Positions 30,172-38,894 of a DNA stretch of 46,869 nt are shown here, one piece after another. The first letter of the stretch is position 1. The number at the start of each line of letters is the position of its first letter. Position numbers and translations under genes: made by a program. The stretch is from JAAXTX01 sp037139695 (GTDB taxonomy: Bacteria > Patescibacteriota > Minisyncoccia > Moranbacterales > UBA1568), in NCBI GenBank assembly GCA_037139695.1, contig JBAXFX010000002.1:1-46869 (forward strand). Direction: 5' to 3'. Under the pieces are notes generated by a model. The model did no database searches. It was not told the DNA's origin and saw nothing but the letters and a program-made list of their open reading frames with translations.

Positions 30172-30723
30172 TCAGCCGAGCGGGAATTCGTCCATCGTCA
30201 GGTACTGTCGCTTCGCCCCGGCGCCGATGCTCTCGTACAGAATAATGGATGAGACTGGTTCCGAAACGGAGACGGGCTGTGGAAATATTGCGTGCTTCTC
30301 TTGTTTAAGCGCGGAAAATTCCTGCCGTTTGACTTTGGCAAGTGTCACATACGGGCGGAAGCGCTTCCCATCCACCGTCTTTCCGGAAAGCTCGCGCTCG
30401 AGTGCGTTCCGAAGCGTCAGAAGCGGTTCGCTCTCCTCGCCGACAAGACGGAGCGACTTCGCCGGACCATCTTCGGGAGCCGTCGTGATGGACAAGAAGG
30501 TGATGTCGAACGGTTCGATCTTGGAACAGACTTCGCTTGCGGCCTCCGCCATCCACACGGCGTTTTCATCCGTCACGAATCCGAGGAACAAGACCGGCAC
30601 GAACAGATTTTCCGGCCGCTCCCAATATACCGGCAAATCACCCCATCTCGCGACGGTCTGCGTAAGCCGGGTCTTTACCTGTCCCGATATCGGGATGCCG
30701 AGATAGAGTTTCCGTTCATCCAT
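30172..30723 (-). CDS. ThpR/LigT-like 2H-family protein lacking both HxTx motifs
   Basis: The protein has 183 residues and the length and fold order of RNA 2',3'-cyclic phosphodiesterase: KLYLGIPISGQVKTRL at the start, LFLGFV after the first motif, and RPYVTLAKVK for the second. The expected NLHxTLxFLG reads NLFVPVLFLG and the expected RPHxTLAR reads RPYVTLAK, so both catalytic His are gone (Phe and Tyr). It is likely catalytically dead or has a new role, such as RNA binding. It lies about 110 bases upstream of the WecG-like gene on the same strand. Confidence 0.75.
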   Translation of the reverse strand: MDERKLYLGIPISGQVKTRLTQTVARWGDLPVYWERPENLFVPVLFLGFVTDENAVWMAEAASEVCSKIEPFDITFLSITTAPEDGPAKSLRLVGEESEPLLTLRNALERELSGKTVDGKRFRPYVTLAKVKRQEFSALKQEKHAIFPQPVSVSEPVSSIILYESIGAGAKRQYLTMDEFPLG

Positions 30724-30873
30724 AAGGTCACTGGTACGTATGAAAGAAAGGGTAGCAGGAAAAGGACAAAATGAGCAAGAATAATCTCCTATGGAACGAG
30801 GGATATCGTCTACAAGACGATGAAAAGCTGAGGTTTCTCAAAAGATGGGTCTGACAATCCGAATCAGAATCAC

Positions 30874-30960
30874 TTATGTCACACGCGATGAAGCGAGGTA
30901 TCGCCGCATGGCGAGCAGGATGATCGAGGCAATGATTATTCCGGACGAAATACCGTTCAT
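30874..30960 (-). CDS. 28-residue single-span membrane peptide
   Basis: ATG 30960 is 3 bases after the capA-like stop codon. The product MNGISSGIIIASIILLAMRR plus eight residues is one hydrophobic helix with a basic end. The close spacing suggests translational coupling with the gene before it. There are no homologues that I recognise. The rest of the gap (30724-30873) shows no gene. Confidence 0.45.
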   Translation of the reverse strand: MNGISSGIIIASIILLAMRRYLASSRVT

Positions 30961-30963
30961 ACT

Positions 30964-31923
30964 CTATTGTGCTGAAAGCGTCGTGCTTCCGTCCGTACGG
31001 AGCTCGATCGGGACATCGCGGAAGGAGATCGCTTTCGATACCGGGTCGACGGTCATGGAAACGAGGAGGCCACGTCTCGTGTCGTCACGCTGGTACTGGT
31101 CGAAAATGAAATTCCCGAGGGAATAGTAGACGGTCTTCCCGGCATAAGTCTCTTTCTCCTGCGCGATATGCGGATGTGAGCCGATAATCGCATCGCATCC
31201 GGCATCGATGAATGCGTGTGCAAGTGCTCGGACATCGTCGCGGACCGGAAGGTATTCCGAGCCCCAGTGCGCATAGAGGATCACAATATCAGACGAAGCT
31301 TTCGCTTTTGCTATATCGTCGAAGGTATGACGTTTTCCATCCGAAGCAAACTCGTCGTAACTCACGAAGGCAATTTTGGTTCCGCGAACATCTTGAATCA
31401 AGATACGATCTTCACTCGTCGGATCACCAAAATATGCGACCTTAGCCTCATTAAGATAGTTCCTGGTCTGTGTGACCCCATCCTCTTCCTGATTCAGGAT
31501 ATGGTTGTTCCCGAGATTCACCGGGCCGATCCCCTCCAGGGCGAGCGTCTTTGCCCAGCTTGGGTCGAAACTGAAGACGTAGTTGTCGTGCGAACCGATC
31601 ACCGAGGTCATGCTGACCGACGGTTGGTCGGTGATCGGCCCCTCAAGATTCGCGACCGTCAGGTCATGCGATTTGAGCTCGTCGCGCACGCCGTCGAAGA
31701 CGAAACCGTTCCCCCGTTTCATCGCCTTCTCCCGTATCCACCGGTCGAACATCATGTCCCCGCCGAAGAGGATCCGGATCGGCGTCGTATACGTTCCCGT
31801 AATCGTCGAAGGGACGGGAGCGGATTCTTTCGCTTGTGGCACGAAATAGGAAATCATGACCGCGATGACGATCAGGAGTACTGCCGACGCGATAACCGGG
31901 ATCGCTATTCGAGGCATATTCAT
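30964..31923 (-). CDS. CapA-family (PGA capsule) metallophosphatase-like protein
   Basis: I start at ATG 31923, which overlaps the DUF1294 stop codon (ATGA); 319 residues. A signal anchor (ISAVLL-type helix at about 10-28) exposes the domain outside. Family motifs are present: ILFGGDMMFDRWI, VANLEGPI, NLGNNHILNQ, FVSYDEF, ILYAHWGSEY and IGSHPHIAQ. These are the calcineurin-like metal ligands of the PGA_cap family. CapA proteins act in poly-gamma-glutamate or other envelope polymer handling. The exact substrate is unknown. The operon order is DUF1294, capA-like, tiny membrane peptide. Confidence 0.9.
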   Translation of the reverse strand: MNMPRIAIPVIASAVLLIVIAVMISYFVPQAKESAPVPSTITGTYTTPIRILFGGDMMFDRWIREKAMKRGNGFVFDGVRDELKSHDLTVANLEGPITDQPSVSMTSVIGSHDNYVFSFDPSWAKTLALEGIGPVNLGNNHILNQEEDGVTQTRNYLNEAKVAYFGDPTSEDRILIQDVRGTKIAFVSYDEFASDGKRHTFDDIAKAKASSDIVILYAHWGSEYLPVRDDVRALAHAFIDAGCDAIIGSHPHIAQEKETYAGKTVYYSLGNFIFDQYQRDDTRRGLLVSMTVDPVSKAISFRDVPIELRTDGSTTLSAQ

Positions 31924-32213
31924 ACTCCCTGTATCATGAGCATATATGCAAGATACAGAAATGTGAGGTTTTGCAACATCAAAAGAGGTATGCCGACGAT
32001 GAAATACCACTTCCGCGTCTTGTGCCGGAAGACGAACATCCCCACATAGACACCGACACTCCCGAACGCGGTCGCCAAAAAAAAGAGCATCCCTTCCGAT
32101 ATCCGTTCCGCTCCGTTTGTACGCGACTTGTTCTTGTCGACGAGCATCGCCAAAAACGCCCCAAGATTGATAAGTATGAACAGGATAATGAGTACAGTTG
32201 GTACGTCGGTCAT
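31920..32213 (-). CDS. DUF1294 membrane protein
   Basis: The protein has 97 residues. It has three hydrophobic segments (about 5-23, 42-62, 73-93). The family features DKNKSRTNGAERISEGMLFF and GSVGVYVGMFVFRHKTRKWYF are visible. The function of DUF1294 is unknown. It overlaps the capA-like start by 4 bases, so it is the first gene of that operon. The upstream region 32214-32434 contains the promoter of the divergent LexA-methyltransferase gene and no other gene. Confidence 0.85.
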   Translation of the reverse strand: MTDVPTVLIILFILINLGAFLAMLVDKNKSRTNGAERISEGMLFFLATAFGSVGVYVGMFVFRHKTRKWYFIVGIPLLMLQNLTFLYLAYMLMIQGV

Positions 32214-32345
32214 ATTTCTTTATTTACAATATTCTCATTTTCCCACTTCAGTCGGAAAAATACCAGCATTCGGACAAAACAAGCCAAAAAACGGCTTATA
32301 AATAGATTCCTTCGAGTGTTTGTATATTGATCCTCTTCTTATATT

Positions 32346-32402
32346 GTATCAGGTATACTCTTTTCCATTCGCTTTGTCTTTCGGTATATTTTCGTATATA
32401 AT
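32346..32402 (+). promoter_or_regulatory. Promoter and possible operator of the lexA-methyltransferase gene
   Basis: TTGTCT (32374-32379), a 17-bp spacer and TATAAT (32397-32402) precede the ATG at 32435. An imperfect dyad GTATCAGGTATAC (32346-32358) lies upstream, and TATA-TTTTCG-TATA overlaps the -10. Neither matches the classic LexA boxes (CTGT-N8-ACAG or GAAC-N4-GTTC), so the operator stays open. Confidence 0.55.
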
Positions 32403-32434
32403 AAGATTGCAGCAAAATTACATGAGTCAATAAT

Positions 32435-34021
32435 ATGAAAAACGTCACCAAGAGACAAAAGCAGATACTTGACTTCATTCAGGAATACATCACGGCGAAT
32501 GGCATATCCCCAACTATCGACGAGATCAGAAAGGAATTAAGGCTCCGATCAAATTCAACAATTCATCAGCATATAGCAATGCTGAAAGGAAAAGGCCTTC
32601 TAGAAAAAAATACCGGGTTGGCAAGAGGAATAATACCAAAGAAGGTTCCAGGATTTACCGTTGGCATACCGATAATCGGAAAGATAACCGCTGGACAACC
32701 GATAGAAGCGATCGAAACCGAGTGGGAACTCATCCAGGTTCCAAGGGAGGGGTTAAAAAATCCAAAGGACTACTATGCTCTCCATGTTTCAGGAAACAGT
32801 ATGATTGATGAAGGCATTTTTGATGGTGACATTGTCGTTATCAAGCGACAGTCTGTTGCAGAAAATGGCCAAACGGTTGTCGCAATAATAGATGACAACG
32901 AGGCGACATTAAAGAAAATCTATAGGGAAAAATCAAGATTTCGACTAGAGCCACGAAATCAGATGCTATTGCCTTTTTATAGAAAAGAAGTGGAAATCCG
33001 AGGAGTTGTCGTACAAATAATCAGAAACATTTCCCAACAAAAAAATATTGATACGCCTTCAAAAAAGAAATCGTGCAAATTTCGGACCCTTGATCTATTC
33101 GCTGGAATCGGTGGCATTCGGATCGGATTTGAAAAAGCCGGATTTGAAACGGTATTCGCCAATGATTTCGAACCGCATTGCAAAGAAACGTACGATTTGA
33201 ACTTCAAGAGATCAAAACTTATCGTTGAAGATATTCGGAAAATAGGGATCGCTGATCTCCCAGAATTCGACTTTCTCCTCGGAGGATTTCCTTGTCAGGC
33301 ATTTTCAATCGCGGGATACCGAAAAGGCTTTCAAGACGAAAAAGGTCGCGGAAATTTATTTTTTGATGTGGCTAGGATAATCGACGCCAGAAAACCGACC
33401 GGCTTTCTTCTTGAAAACGTGAAAAATCTCAAAAGTCACGACGACGGGAAAACATTTAAGATTATCGAACGGACTTTGCTGGATCTTGGCTATCACATCA
33501 AGGTCAAGGTGTTAAACAGTATGGAATACGGAAACGTTCCGCAAAACAGAGAGCGGATTTACATCGTCGGATTTAAAGATAAGGATTATTGTGATAAATT
33601 CTCTTTTCCTGAGCCAAAAAAACTATCCGTTAAAATAACCGATTTGCTCGAAAAGAACGTGCCTGAAAAATATTACTATAACGGAAAACCACTTTTTGAA
33701 AAATTGAAGGGTTTTGTAAAAGAAGAGGGCCGGGTGTATCAATGGCGAAGACAGTATGTCCGAGAAAACAAAAAAGGTGTTTGCCCCACACTGACCGCCA
33801 ATATGGGAATGGGTGGCCACAATGTCCCTATCGTTAAGGATAAAAAAGGAATCAGAAAAATCACGCCCCTTGAATGTGCCAGACTTCAAGGATTCCCACT
33901 AAACTATAAGCTCCCGAAGATAGCAGATTCGGCTCTTTATAAGCAATTTGGAAATTCTGTCACGGCAACCGTCATTGAGGCAATCGCGAAACAGATGATG
34001 AAAGCCGTAAAAAACACTTGA
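32435..34021 (+). CDS. LexA repressor fused to a cytosine-C5 DNA methyltransferase
   Basis: The single ORF has 528 residues. Residues 1-66 are a LexA winged helix (TKRQKQILDFIQEYITANGI, SNSTIHQHIAMLKGKGLLEK). Residues 75-200 are the S24 latch-protease: cleavage site ITAGQPI with Ala86-Gly87, nucleophile Ser122 in SGNSMIDEGIFDGD, and Lys160 in EATLKKI. A short Lys-rich linker (about 201-215) joins a full C5 methyltransferase: motif I DLFAGIGGIRIGFEKAG, motif IV GGFPCQAFS with Cys287, ENV at 327, QNRERIYIVG at 370, a short recognition domain, and FGNSV near the end. All key residues of both halves are present. A convergent putative endonuclease gene lies 6 bases away. I infer a self-cleaving, DNA-damage-responsive methyltransferase or regulator. 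Confidence 0.93.
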   Translation: MKNVTKRQKQILDFIQEYITANGISPTIDEIRKELRLRSNSTIHQHIAMLKGKGLLEKNTGLARGIIPKKVPGFTVGIPIIGKITAGQPIEAIETEWELIQVPREGLKNPKDYYALHVSGNSMIDEGIFDGDIVVIKRQSVAENGQTVVAIIDDNEATLKKIYREKSRFRLEPRNQMLLPFYRKEVEIRGVVVQIIRNISQQKNIDTPSKKKSCKFRTLDLFAGIGGIRIGFEKAGFETVFANDFEPHCKETYDLNFKRSKLIVEDIRKIGIADLPEFDFLLGGFPCQAFSIAGYRKGFQDEKGRGNLFFDVARIIDARKPTGFLLENVKNLKSHDDGKTFKIIERTLLDLGYHIKVKVLNSMEYGNVPQNRERIYIVGFKDKDYCDKFSFPEPKKLSVKITDLLEKNVPEKYYYNGKPLFEKLKGFVKEEGRVYQWRRQYVRENKKGVCPTLTANMGMGGHNVPIVKDKKGIRKITPLECARLQGFPLNYKLPKIADSALYKQFGNSVTATVIEAIAKQMMKAVKNT

Positions 34022-34027
34022 TAGTGA

Positions 34028-35185
34028 TTAATCTTCGGGTTCCTCTTTAGAAGTCTGATTTTCGCCAGTAAATCTTTCAAATGATCCGATCTTTGTAAAA
34101 TCAATATCGTATTTTCCCTCTTCGTTCTTGTATAATACGACCGAGTCAAGGCCGATTCGGCGAAGTTTGTCATATGTGAGCAATTCCCGTTCTTTGAGGT
34201 TGAGAACATCCCGTAGCAACCAATTCCCAAGAGCGGAATTCGGATTGCTCATAAGCGCCTTCGAACCGTCTTGGCATACTTTTGCACTCATTTCTGAACC
34301 GTTCGGAAGCAATAATATGAAGGGTATATCCCGTGGTGGAAAAAATCCAGGAAACTTGTCGTGAATCCACGAGGGAATCCTAATATAGACTTCGTCTGAT
34401 ACTCGGGCACGACCACCGGCATTCCATTGATTCAGACCGCTTTTCTCCGGCACCAGCTTCTCTCCTCCTTTCATTGAATACAACGGTAAATAGACATACT
34501 CACGAAGCCTTGACTCCGATTGAACCAATCCGTCTTTTGTTTTTCCGAACAATTCAGCTAAGACGTCGAAAGGATTCTCTAAAATTTCAACGGGGAAATC
34601 ATATAGAATGGATGCGGTGGAAAATCGCTTATAGAGCGTACTCTTCGTCACGTTGAAAGCGTATTCATTCAATCCATCTTCAAAAGAAATGACGTTTTTT
34701 GAGGATTGCCGTATATCTCGCATCGCATCCAACTGTACCGCATGCATCGGGGTTTCATACACGAGTATCCCCTTCTCTTTTCGCGTTACGCAATGATAAA
34801 TCATTTCATCCAATCCAAATATCCGTTTTGTCGTCTCCAACCGTTCATTTCTCAATTCCGCGACCTTTCGCAACTTTTCTTCACCGCTAAGATCCCTGAA
34901 TAACGAGTGTTCACTATTAAATTCCGCTATTTTCTGTAGCGTCGAACCATTTTTCTCAAGAAACGTCTTTATGCCTATACCTAAACCAGCTTTTGAAGCA
35001 TCGGCAGAGCAGTCCGTTCGTGAAAGATTTTCAGCATTAAAGGATTTACAGAAAAGATTTTCCGCTATCCGATATTGAATATATGGCTCATTGCTTTCGG
35101 AGAAAAGACGAGAAAGGGCACCTACTGTTTTCAGCATTTTCAAATAATACTGAATTTTTTCATCATCCTGTGTATTGAGAAACAT
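34028..35185 (-). CDS. Putative type II restriction endonuclease
   Basis: The ATG at 35185 follows GTGAG; 385 residues. The N-terminal half has a nuclease-like pattern: RIAENLFCKSFNAENLSRTD, then CSADASKAGLGIGIKTFL, where E/D and the GIGIK lysine could form a PD-(D/E)XK site. The C-terminal 150 residues (PLYSMKGGEKLVPEKSGLNQ, EVYIRIPSWIHDKFPGFFPP, then KALMSNPNSALGNWLLRDVL) resemble the B3-like DNA-binding domain seen at the end of NgoFVII-type enzymes. It is convergent with the methyltransferase fusion (6 bases apart) and shares its low GC, so the two probably arrived together. Sequence specificity is unknown. Confidence 0.75.
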   Translation of the reverse strand: MFLNTQDDEKIQYYLKMLKTVGALSRLFSESNEPYIQYRIAENLFCKSFNAENLSRTDCSADASKAGLGIGIKTFLEKNGSTLQKIAEFNSEHSLFRDLSGEEKLRKVAELRNERLETTKRIFGLDEMIYHCVTRKEKGILVYETPMHAVQLDAMRDIRQSSKNVISFEDGLNEYAFNVTKSTLYKRFSTASILYDFPVEILENPFDVLAELFGKTKDGLVQSESRLREYVYLPLYSMKGGEKLVPEKSGLNQWNAGGRARVSDEVYIRIPSWIHDKFPGFFPPRDIPFILLLPNGSEMSAKVCQDGSKALMSNPNSALGNWLLRDVLNLKERELLTYDKLRRIGLDSVVLYKNEEGKYDIDFTKIGSFERFTGENQTSKEEPED

Positions 35186-35334
35186 ACGTCTCACTTGATA
35201 AGTTGATTTCTATTTCTATTTTCCCACCAAAAGAAGGGCTTGTAAAGGGGAAATTTCCGAGTGTTTTTATGTTCGATCTTCTGCCGACCATGAACGACGG
35301 TCGTGTCAATATCGCGTTTCTCATTACGAAAGGC

Positions 35335-35340
35335 TATACT
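35335..35340 (+). promoter_or_regulatory. -10 box directly before priA
   Basis: TATACT ends 6 bases before ATG 35347, the same spacing as at the M23 gene. It supports a leaderless mRNA and the internal start codon. Confidence 0.6.
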
Positions 35341-35346
35341 GGGGCC

Positions 35347-37308
35347 ATGAAACGGGATACGATCTATTTCTGTGATGTGGCGCCGGTCGTGCCGATTCCT
35401 TTGGGGAACCGACAGGCATTTTCGTACCTTTCGGAAGCATCCATCCCGCGCGGGTCGCTCGTCTGGATCCCTTTCGGACCGCGAACAATAAAGGGTGTGG
35501 TCCTAAATTGTTCAGAGGTTGCACGAGCCGAGCGGTCGAGCGGACGTTTCAAATATATAAAGTCGATCATCCGTGAATCATTCCTGACGGACGGACAAAT
35601 GACCCTTGCCGAATCCGTTTCCAAGGAATGTCTGACGCCGCTTGGCAAGACCCTGCGACACTTCCTGCCGGCAATCGTCAAGGAGCGCGAGAAGAAAGAA
35701 TCGGCAATGCCGGAAAAGTCGAAGGTGTGGCGCCTGACGGAAGACGAGCGCGAGGCTGTCGCGACCATGATAGACCCGTCGGACACGAAGCCGTTCTTTC
35801 TGGAGGCGGATATCGAGATGTCGCTCCGTATCGTCGTCGGCGCGAAAAAATCGCTCGGAAAAAAGGCGCAAGTCCTGATTCTCGTGCCGGAAATCATTTC
35901 CATTCCGTTCGCGGAACAATTCCTGCTTGAGCGGTTCGGCATCGAACGGGTCGCCACACTCCACAGCGCACTCGCCGAAGGAGCGTACTTTTCCGCATGG
36001 GAACGCATCCGTTCCGGCACCGCGGACGTCATCCTCGGGACGCGACAGGCGCTCTTCGCCCCGTTTGGGCACCTCGGCCTCGTGGCGATGCTCGAGGAAG
36101 CCGAGACGGTTGGCTACAAACAATGGGACATGAGTCCGCGCTACGACGCCCGCCGGGTCGCTATGACACTTTCCGAGCTACATGGCGGAGCCACGCTACT
36201 TCTTGCCGGATCGGTCCAGGGGCTCGATACGGCCCTGCGCGAGCGCCTGGGCGAGGTACGAGTGCTTCACATCGGTGATGGGGCACCGATGCCTCTTGCG
36301 CCGGTTTCCATGATAGACATGCGTAAGGAACGATGGAAGAAAAACTATTCTCTCTTTTCCGAGGACTTACGAAGCATAATCGCGGAAGCGCGACGCTCCG
36401 GAAAGAAAGTCCTCCTGATCGCGAACCGTGGCGGACTGGATTCCTTTTCCGTCTGTGTCTCGTGTAAGGAAGTCCCCCGCTGCCCGGACTGTGACCGAGC
36501 CCTTCGTTCGACACGGGAAGGGAATTTCCGTTGCCCAGCCTGTCCATACAAGACGAAATCGTTTCCACGTTGTGCGAAATGCGGTTCGCTCGAATTCAAA
36601 AATATCGGATCCGGAACCGAGAAAATCGAACGCGAGGCGGCACGAGCATTCGGTAGCGGCTCACTCGTTCGGATCGACGAGACCATGTTCCGGAAGGCGG
36701 ACAAAATAAAGCCGTATCAGTCCGTACTGTCGGCCGGCATCCTCGTCGGAACCCCGTCCGTTCTCAATATCGGAAATTTGCCGGATACGGCGATAATTGC
36801 TATCATGGATGCGGATAATTTCCTTTCGTTCCCGGACTTTCAGGCCGACGAACGGTTCCTCCGGATGGTTGCGAGAGCGACCTTCATGGCGGGTCCGTCG
36901 GGTCGCGTTCTGATACAGGCGTTCCGTCCCGAACGGGAGGCACTCACGCATATCGCGGACCGCTCCGTCGCCTCGCTCTTGGAAAAGGCAGCCCGAGATC
37001 GGGAGGCCCTACGATATCCTCCGTACTCCCGGGTGTTCCGTATCGCATTCCGTGACCGGACCGAGAAAGAGGCCGAGACACTCGCTTCGGAAGCGCATAC
37101 GCGATTGACCGAGGCTATCGGCATTTCGAAGACGATACGCGTTTCTCCCGCGATGAAGCCACTCATCTCAAAAGTCCGTGGTCGATATGAGCGGATCATT
37201 CTCGTAACGGGACCACGAGACAAACCATTCCCGGAGGCGCTTGAAAAAATACTTCTTTCCCTACCGAAAGCCTGGACATTCGATCCGGATCCACTTTCCC
37301 TCCTCTGA
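35347..37308 (+). CDS. priA: PriA-like primosomal protein with lost helicase motifs
   Basis: I start at ATG 35347 (653 residues); the longer frame from 35203 overlaps the promoter. The N-terminal 3'-DNA-binding domain (FSYLSEASIPRGSLVWIPFG) and the zinc-binding region with eight Cys (CVSCKEVPRCPDCDRALRST, then CPACPYKTKSFPRCAKCGS) are kept. The helicase motifs are not: where PriA has the Walker A GVTGSGKT there is FLEADIEMS, DEEH reads LEEAE, and GSATPS reads AGSVQG. So ATP hydrolysis is very unlikely. It may still load or bind the replisome at forks, as described for the ATPase-less PriA of Deinococcus. It is first gene of a priA-def-fmt-rhodanese operon. Confidence 0.88.
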   Translation: MKRDTIYFCDVAPVVPIPLGNRQAFSYLSEASIPRGSLVWIPFGPRTIKGVVLNCSEVARAERSSGRFKYIKSIIRESFLTDGQMTLAESVSKECLTPLGKTLRHFLPAIVKEREKKESAMPEKSKVWRLTEDEREAVATMIDPSDTKPFFLEADIEMSLRIVVGAKKSLGKKAQVLILVPEIISIPFAEQFLLERFGIERVATLHSALAEGAYFSAWERIRSGTADVILGTRQALFAPFGHLGLVAMLEEAETVGYKQWDMSPRYDARRVAMTLSELHGGATLLLAGSVQGLDTALRERLGEVRVLHIGDGAPMPLAPVSMIDMRKERWKKNYSLFSEDLRSIIAEARRSGKKVLLIANRGGLDSFSVCVSCKEVPRCPDCDRALRSTREGNFRCPACPYKTKSFPRCAKCGSLEFKNIGSGTEKIEREAARAFGSGSLVRIDETMFRKADKIKPYQSVLSAGILVGTPSVLNIGNLPDTAIIAIMDADNFLSFPDFQADERFLRMVARATFMAGPSGRVLIQAFRPEREALTHIADRSVASLLEKAARDREALRYPPYSRVFRIAFRDRTEKEAETLASEAHTRLTEAIGISKTIRVSPAMKPLISKVRGRYERIILVTGPRDKPFPEALEKILLSLPKAWTFDPDPLSLL

Positions 37309-37339
37309 TATATCCCTTTTTTTTCCGATTTTCCCGCAT

Positions 37340-37789
37340 ATGATCGACGTGATCACCCTTACAGGCCCCGGACACGATGTCCTTCGCCGACAGACGACGA
37401 AAGTCGCCGACCCGACCGCACCCGATATGCGCGCGCTCGTTTCCGAGATGATCGAAACGATGCGTACGGCCGATGGAGTCGGGCTTGCGGCACCACAGGT
37501 CGGTCGTTCCATACAACTCTTCATCATCGAGACGGAAGGCCGGATTTCGGTCTTCTTCAATCCACGCATCGTTTCTCATTCCGAAGAAACTGCCGTTTCC
37601 GAGGAGGGTTGCCTCAGTGTTCCGGGAGAATTTTATATGATCGAACGGCCGCGCGGGATAACGATGGAATATGAGGATACGGAAGGAAAAAAATGCCGAG
37701 TGGACGCGGAAGGATTTCTTGCCGTCGTCTTGCAGCATGAGTATGATCACCTTGATGGGATCCTTATCGTCGACCGTTCCCATAAATAA
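37340..37789 (+). CDS. def: Peptide deformylase
   Basis: The start is ATG 37340 (149 residues); upstream codons in the same frame overlap the end of priA. The three motifs are complete: GVGLAAPQVG, EGCLSVPG (metal Cys) and QHEYDHLDGIL (HExxH-type). It removes the formyl group from nascent proteins. It lies 31 bases after priA and 17 before fmt, so the formylation and deformylation enzymes are co-transcribed. There is no Shine-Dalgarno sequence. Confidence 0.96.
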   Translation: MIDVITLTGPGHDVLRRQTTKVADPTAPDMRALVSEMIETMRTADGVGLAAPQVGRSIQLFIIETEGRISVFFNPRIVSHSEETAVSEEGCLSVPGEFYMIERPRGITMEYEDTEGKKCRVDAEGFLAVVLQHEYDHLDGILIVDRSHK

Positions 37790-37806
37790 AAAATAACCGC
37801 ACCGTT

Positions 37807-38865
37807 ATGGTTTTCGACATCGCCTATAAAAAGGTTTCGGAAGCGGATACGACAGATACGACCATGCCGACAGTTCCGGTCGTGTCGAAGGAGCCGGCCA
37901 CACCGGTCGGAGAAGCGCCTCAGGTCAGAGTCGTGTTCATGGGCACGCCGGATTTCTCGAAAGACATACTCGCCGGACTGACCGACGCCGGCTATCACGT
38001 CGTAGCGGTCTATACCCGACCCGACAAGCCGGTCGGCCGGAAGCAGTCCATAGCGACATCCCCCGTCAAACGATTCGCCCTCGAACACGAGATTCCTGTC
38101 GAACAGCCGTCCCGTTTCGACCACGAAACGATCAAAACACTGAAGGCGTACCGGCCCGACCTGATCATCGTCGCGGCGTATGGCCGTATCCTCCCGCCAG
38201 ACGTGCTCGCGATTCCGGGCTTCGGGTGCCTGAACGTCCATGCGTCACTCCTCCCGCGCTGGCGTGGCGCCTCACCCGTCCAGAATGTCTTTCTGTCCGG
38301 CGATACCGAGACGGGTGTCTCTATCATGCTTATGGATGCCGGTATGGATACCGGCCCGGTCTTCGTACAGGAGGCGTTTCCTATCGGTCCCGATGATACC
38401 CGGGAGTCGTTGCTTTCCCGTATGACAGCCGACGGCATACGATTATTGAAAGGTGTCATTCCGCAATGGATCGAGAAACGTATCGAGCCGAAGGAGCAAG
38501 ATGGGTCGAAGGCAACCCTGTGCGAACTGATTGAGCGTGAGGATGGACGACTCTTTTGGAACGAGACCGCCGAGACATTATGGAACCGGTATCGGGGTCT
38601 TCATCCGTGGCCAGGCATCTTCACGTTTTGGAAACGCGAGGACGGCCTGCTCCGTTTGAAGCTGGTTCGTATCTCGGCACAAAGGACAGAGCCTTCCGTG
38701 AAACACGGATATGGAGAAGTGTTCGAGGTCGGCGAAAAGATCGCCATCCAAACCGGCGAAGGACTCATCTTCGTCGAAGAGATACAGCCCGAAGGGAAGG
38801 GTGTCATGTCGATACGGGACTTCCTCAATGGCCGACCGGATTTCATCGGTGCCATATTGGGTTGA
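37807..38865 (+). CDS. fmt: Methionyl-tRNA formyltransferase
   Basis: The protein has 352 residues if started at ATG 37807. The conserved part begins at VRVVFMGTPDFS, about 40 residues in, so ATG 37864 is an alternative, and the first 40 residues are an unusual Thr/Pro-rich extension. Catalytic features are intact: NVHASLLPRWRGASP and TGVSIMLMDAGMDTGP. A C-terminal OB-fold domain follows from about residue 250. It formylates initiator Met-tRNA with 10-formyl-THF. It sits between def and the rhodanese gene. Confidence 0.94.
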   Translation: MVFDIAYKKVSEADTTDTTMPTVPVVSKEPATPVGEAPQVRVVFMGTPDFSKDILAGLTDAGYHVVAVYTRPDKPVGRKQSIATSPVKRFALEHEIPVEQPSRFDHETIKTLKAYRPDLIIVAAYGRILPPDVLAIPGFGCLNVHASLLPRWRGASPVQNVFLSGDTETGVSIMLMDAGMDTGPVFVQEAFPIGPDDTRESLLSRMTADGIRLLKGVIPQWIEKRIEPKEQDGSKATLCELIEREDGRLFWNETAETLWNRYRGLHPWPGIFTFWKREDGLLRLKLVRISAQRTEPSVKHGYGEVFEVGEKIAIQTGEGLIFVEEIQPEGKGVMSIRDFLNGRPDFIGAILG

Positions 38866-38894
38866 TCCGACATAAAAAAATAAAACGTCGCGCT

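Noticed and set aside
32346..32402. Classic LexA box upstream of the lexA-methyltransferase gene
   Set aside because: No CTGT-N8-ACAG or GAAC-N4-GTTC. The dyads present are AT-rich and weak, and the shared ACCTGAT word with the 24-kb repeats is too short to mean anything.
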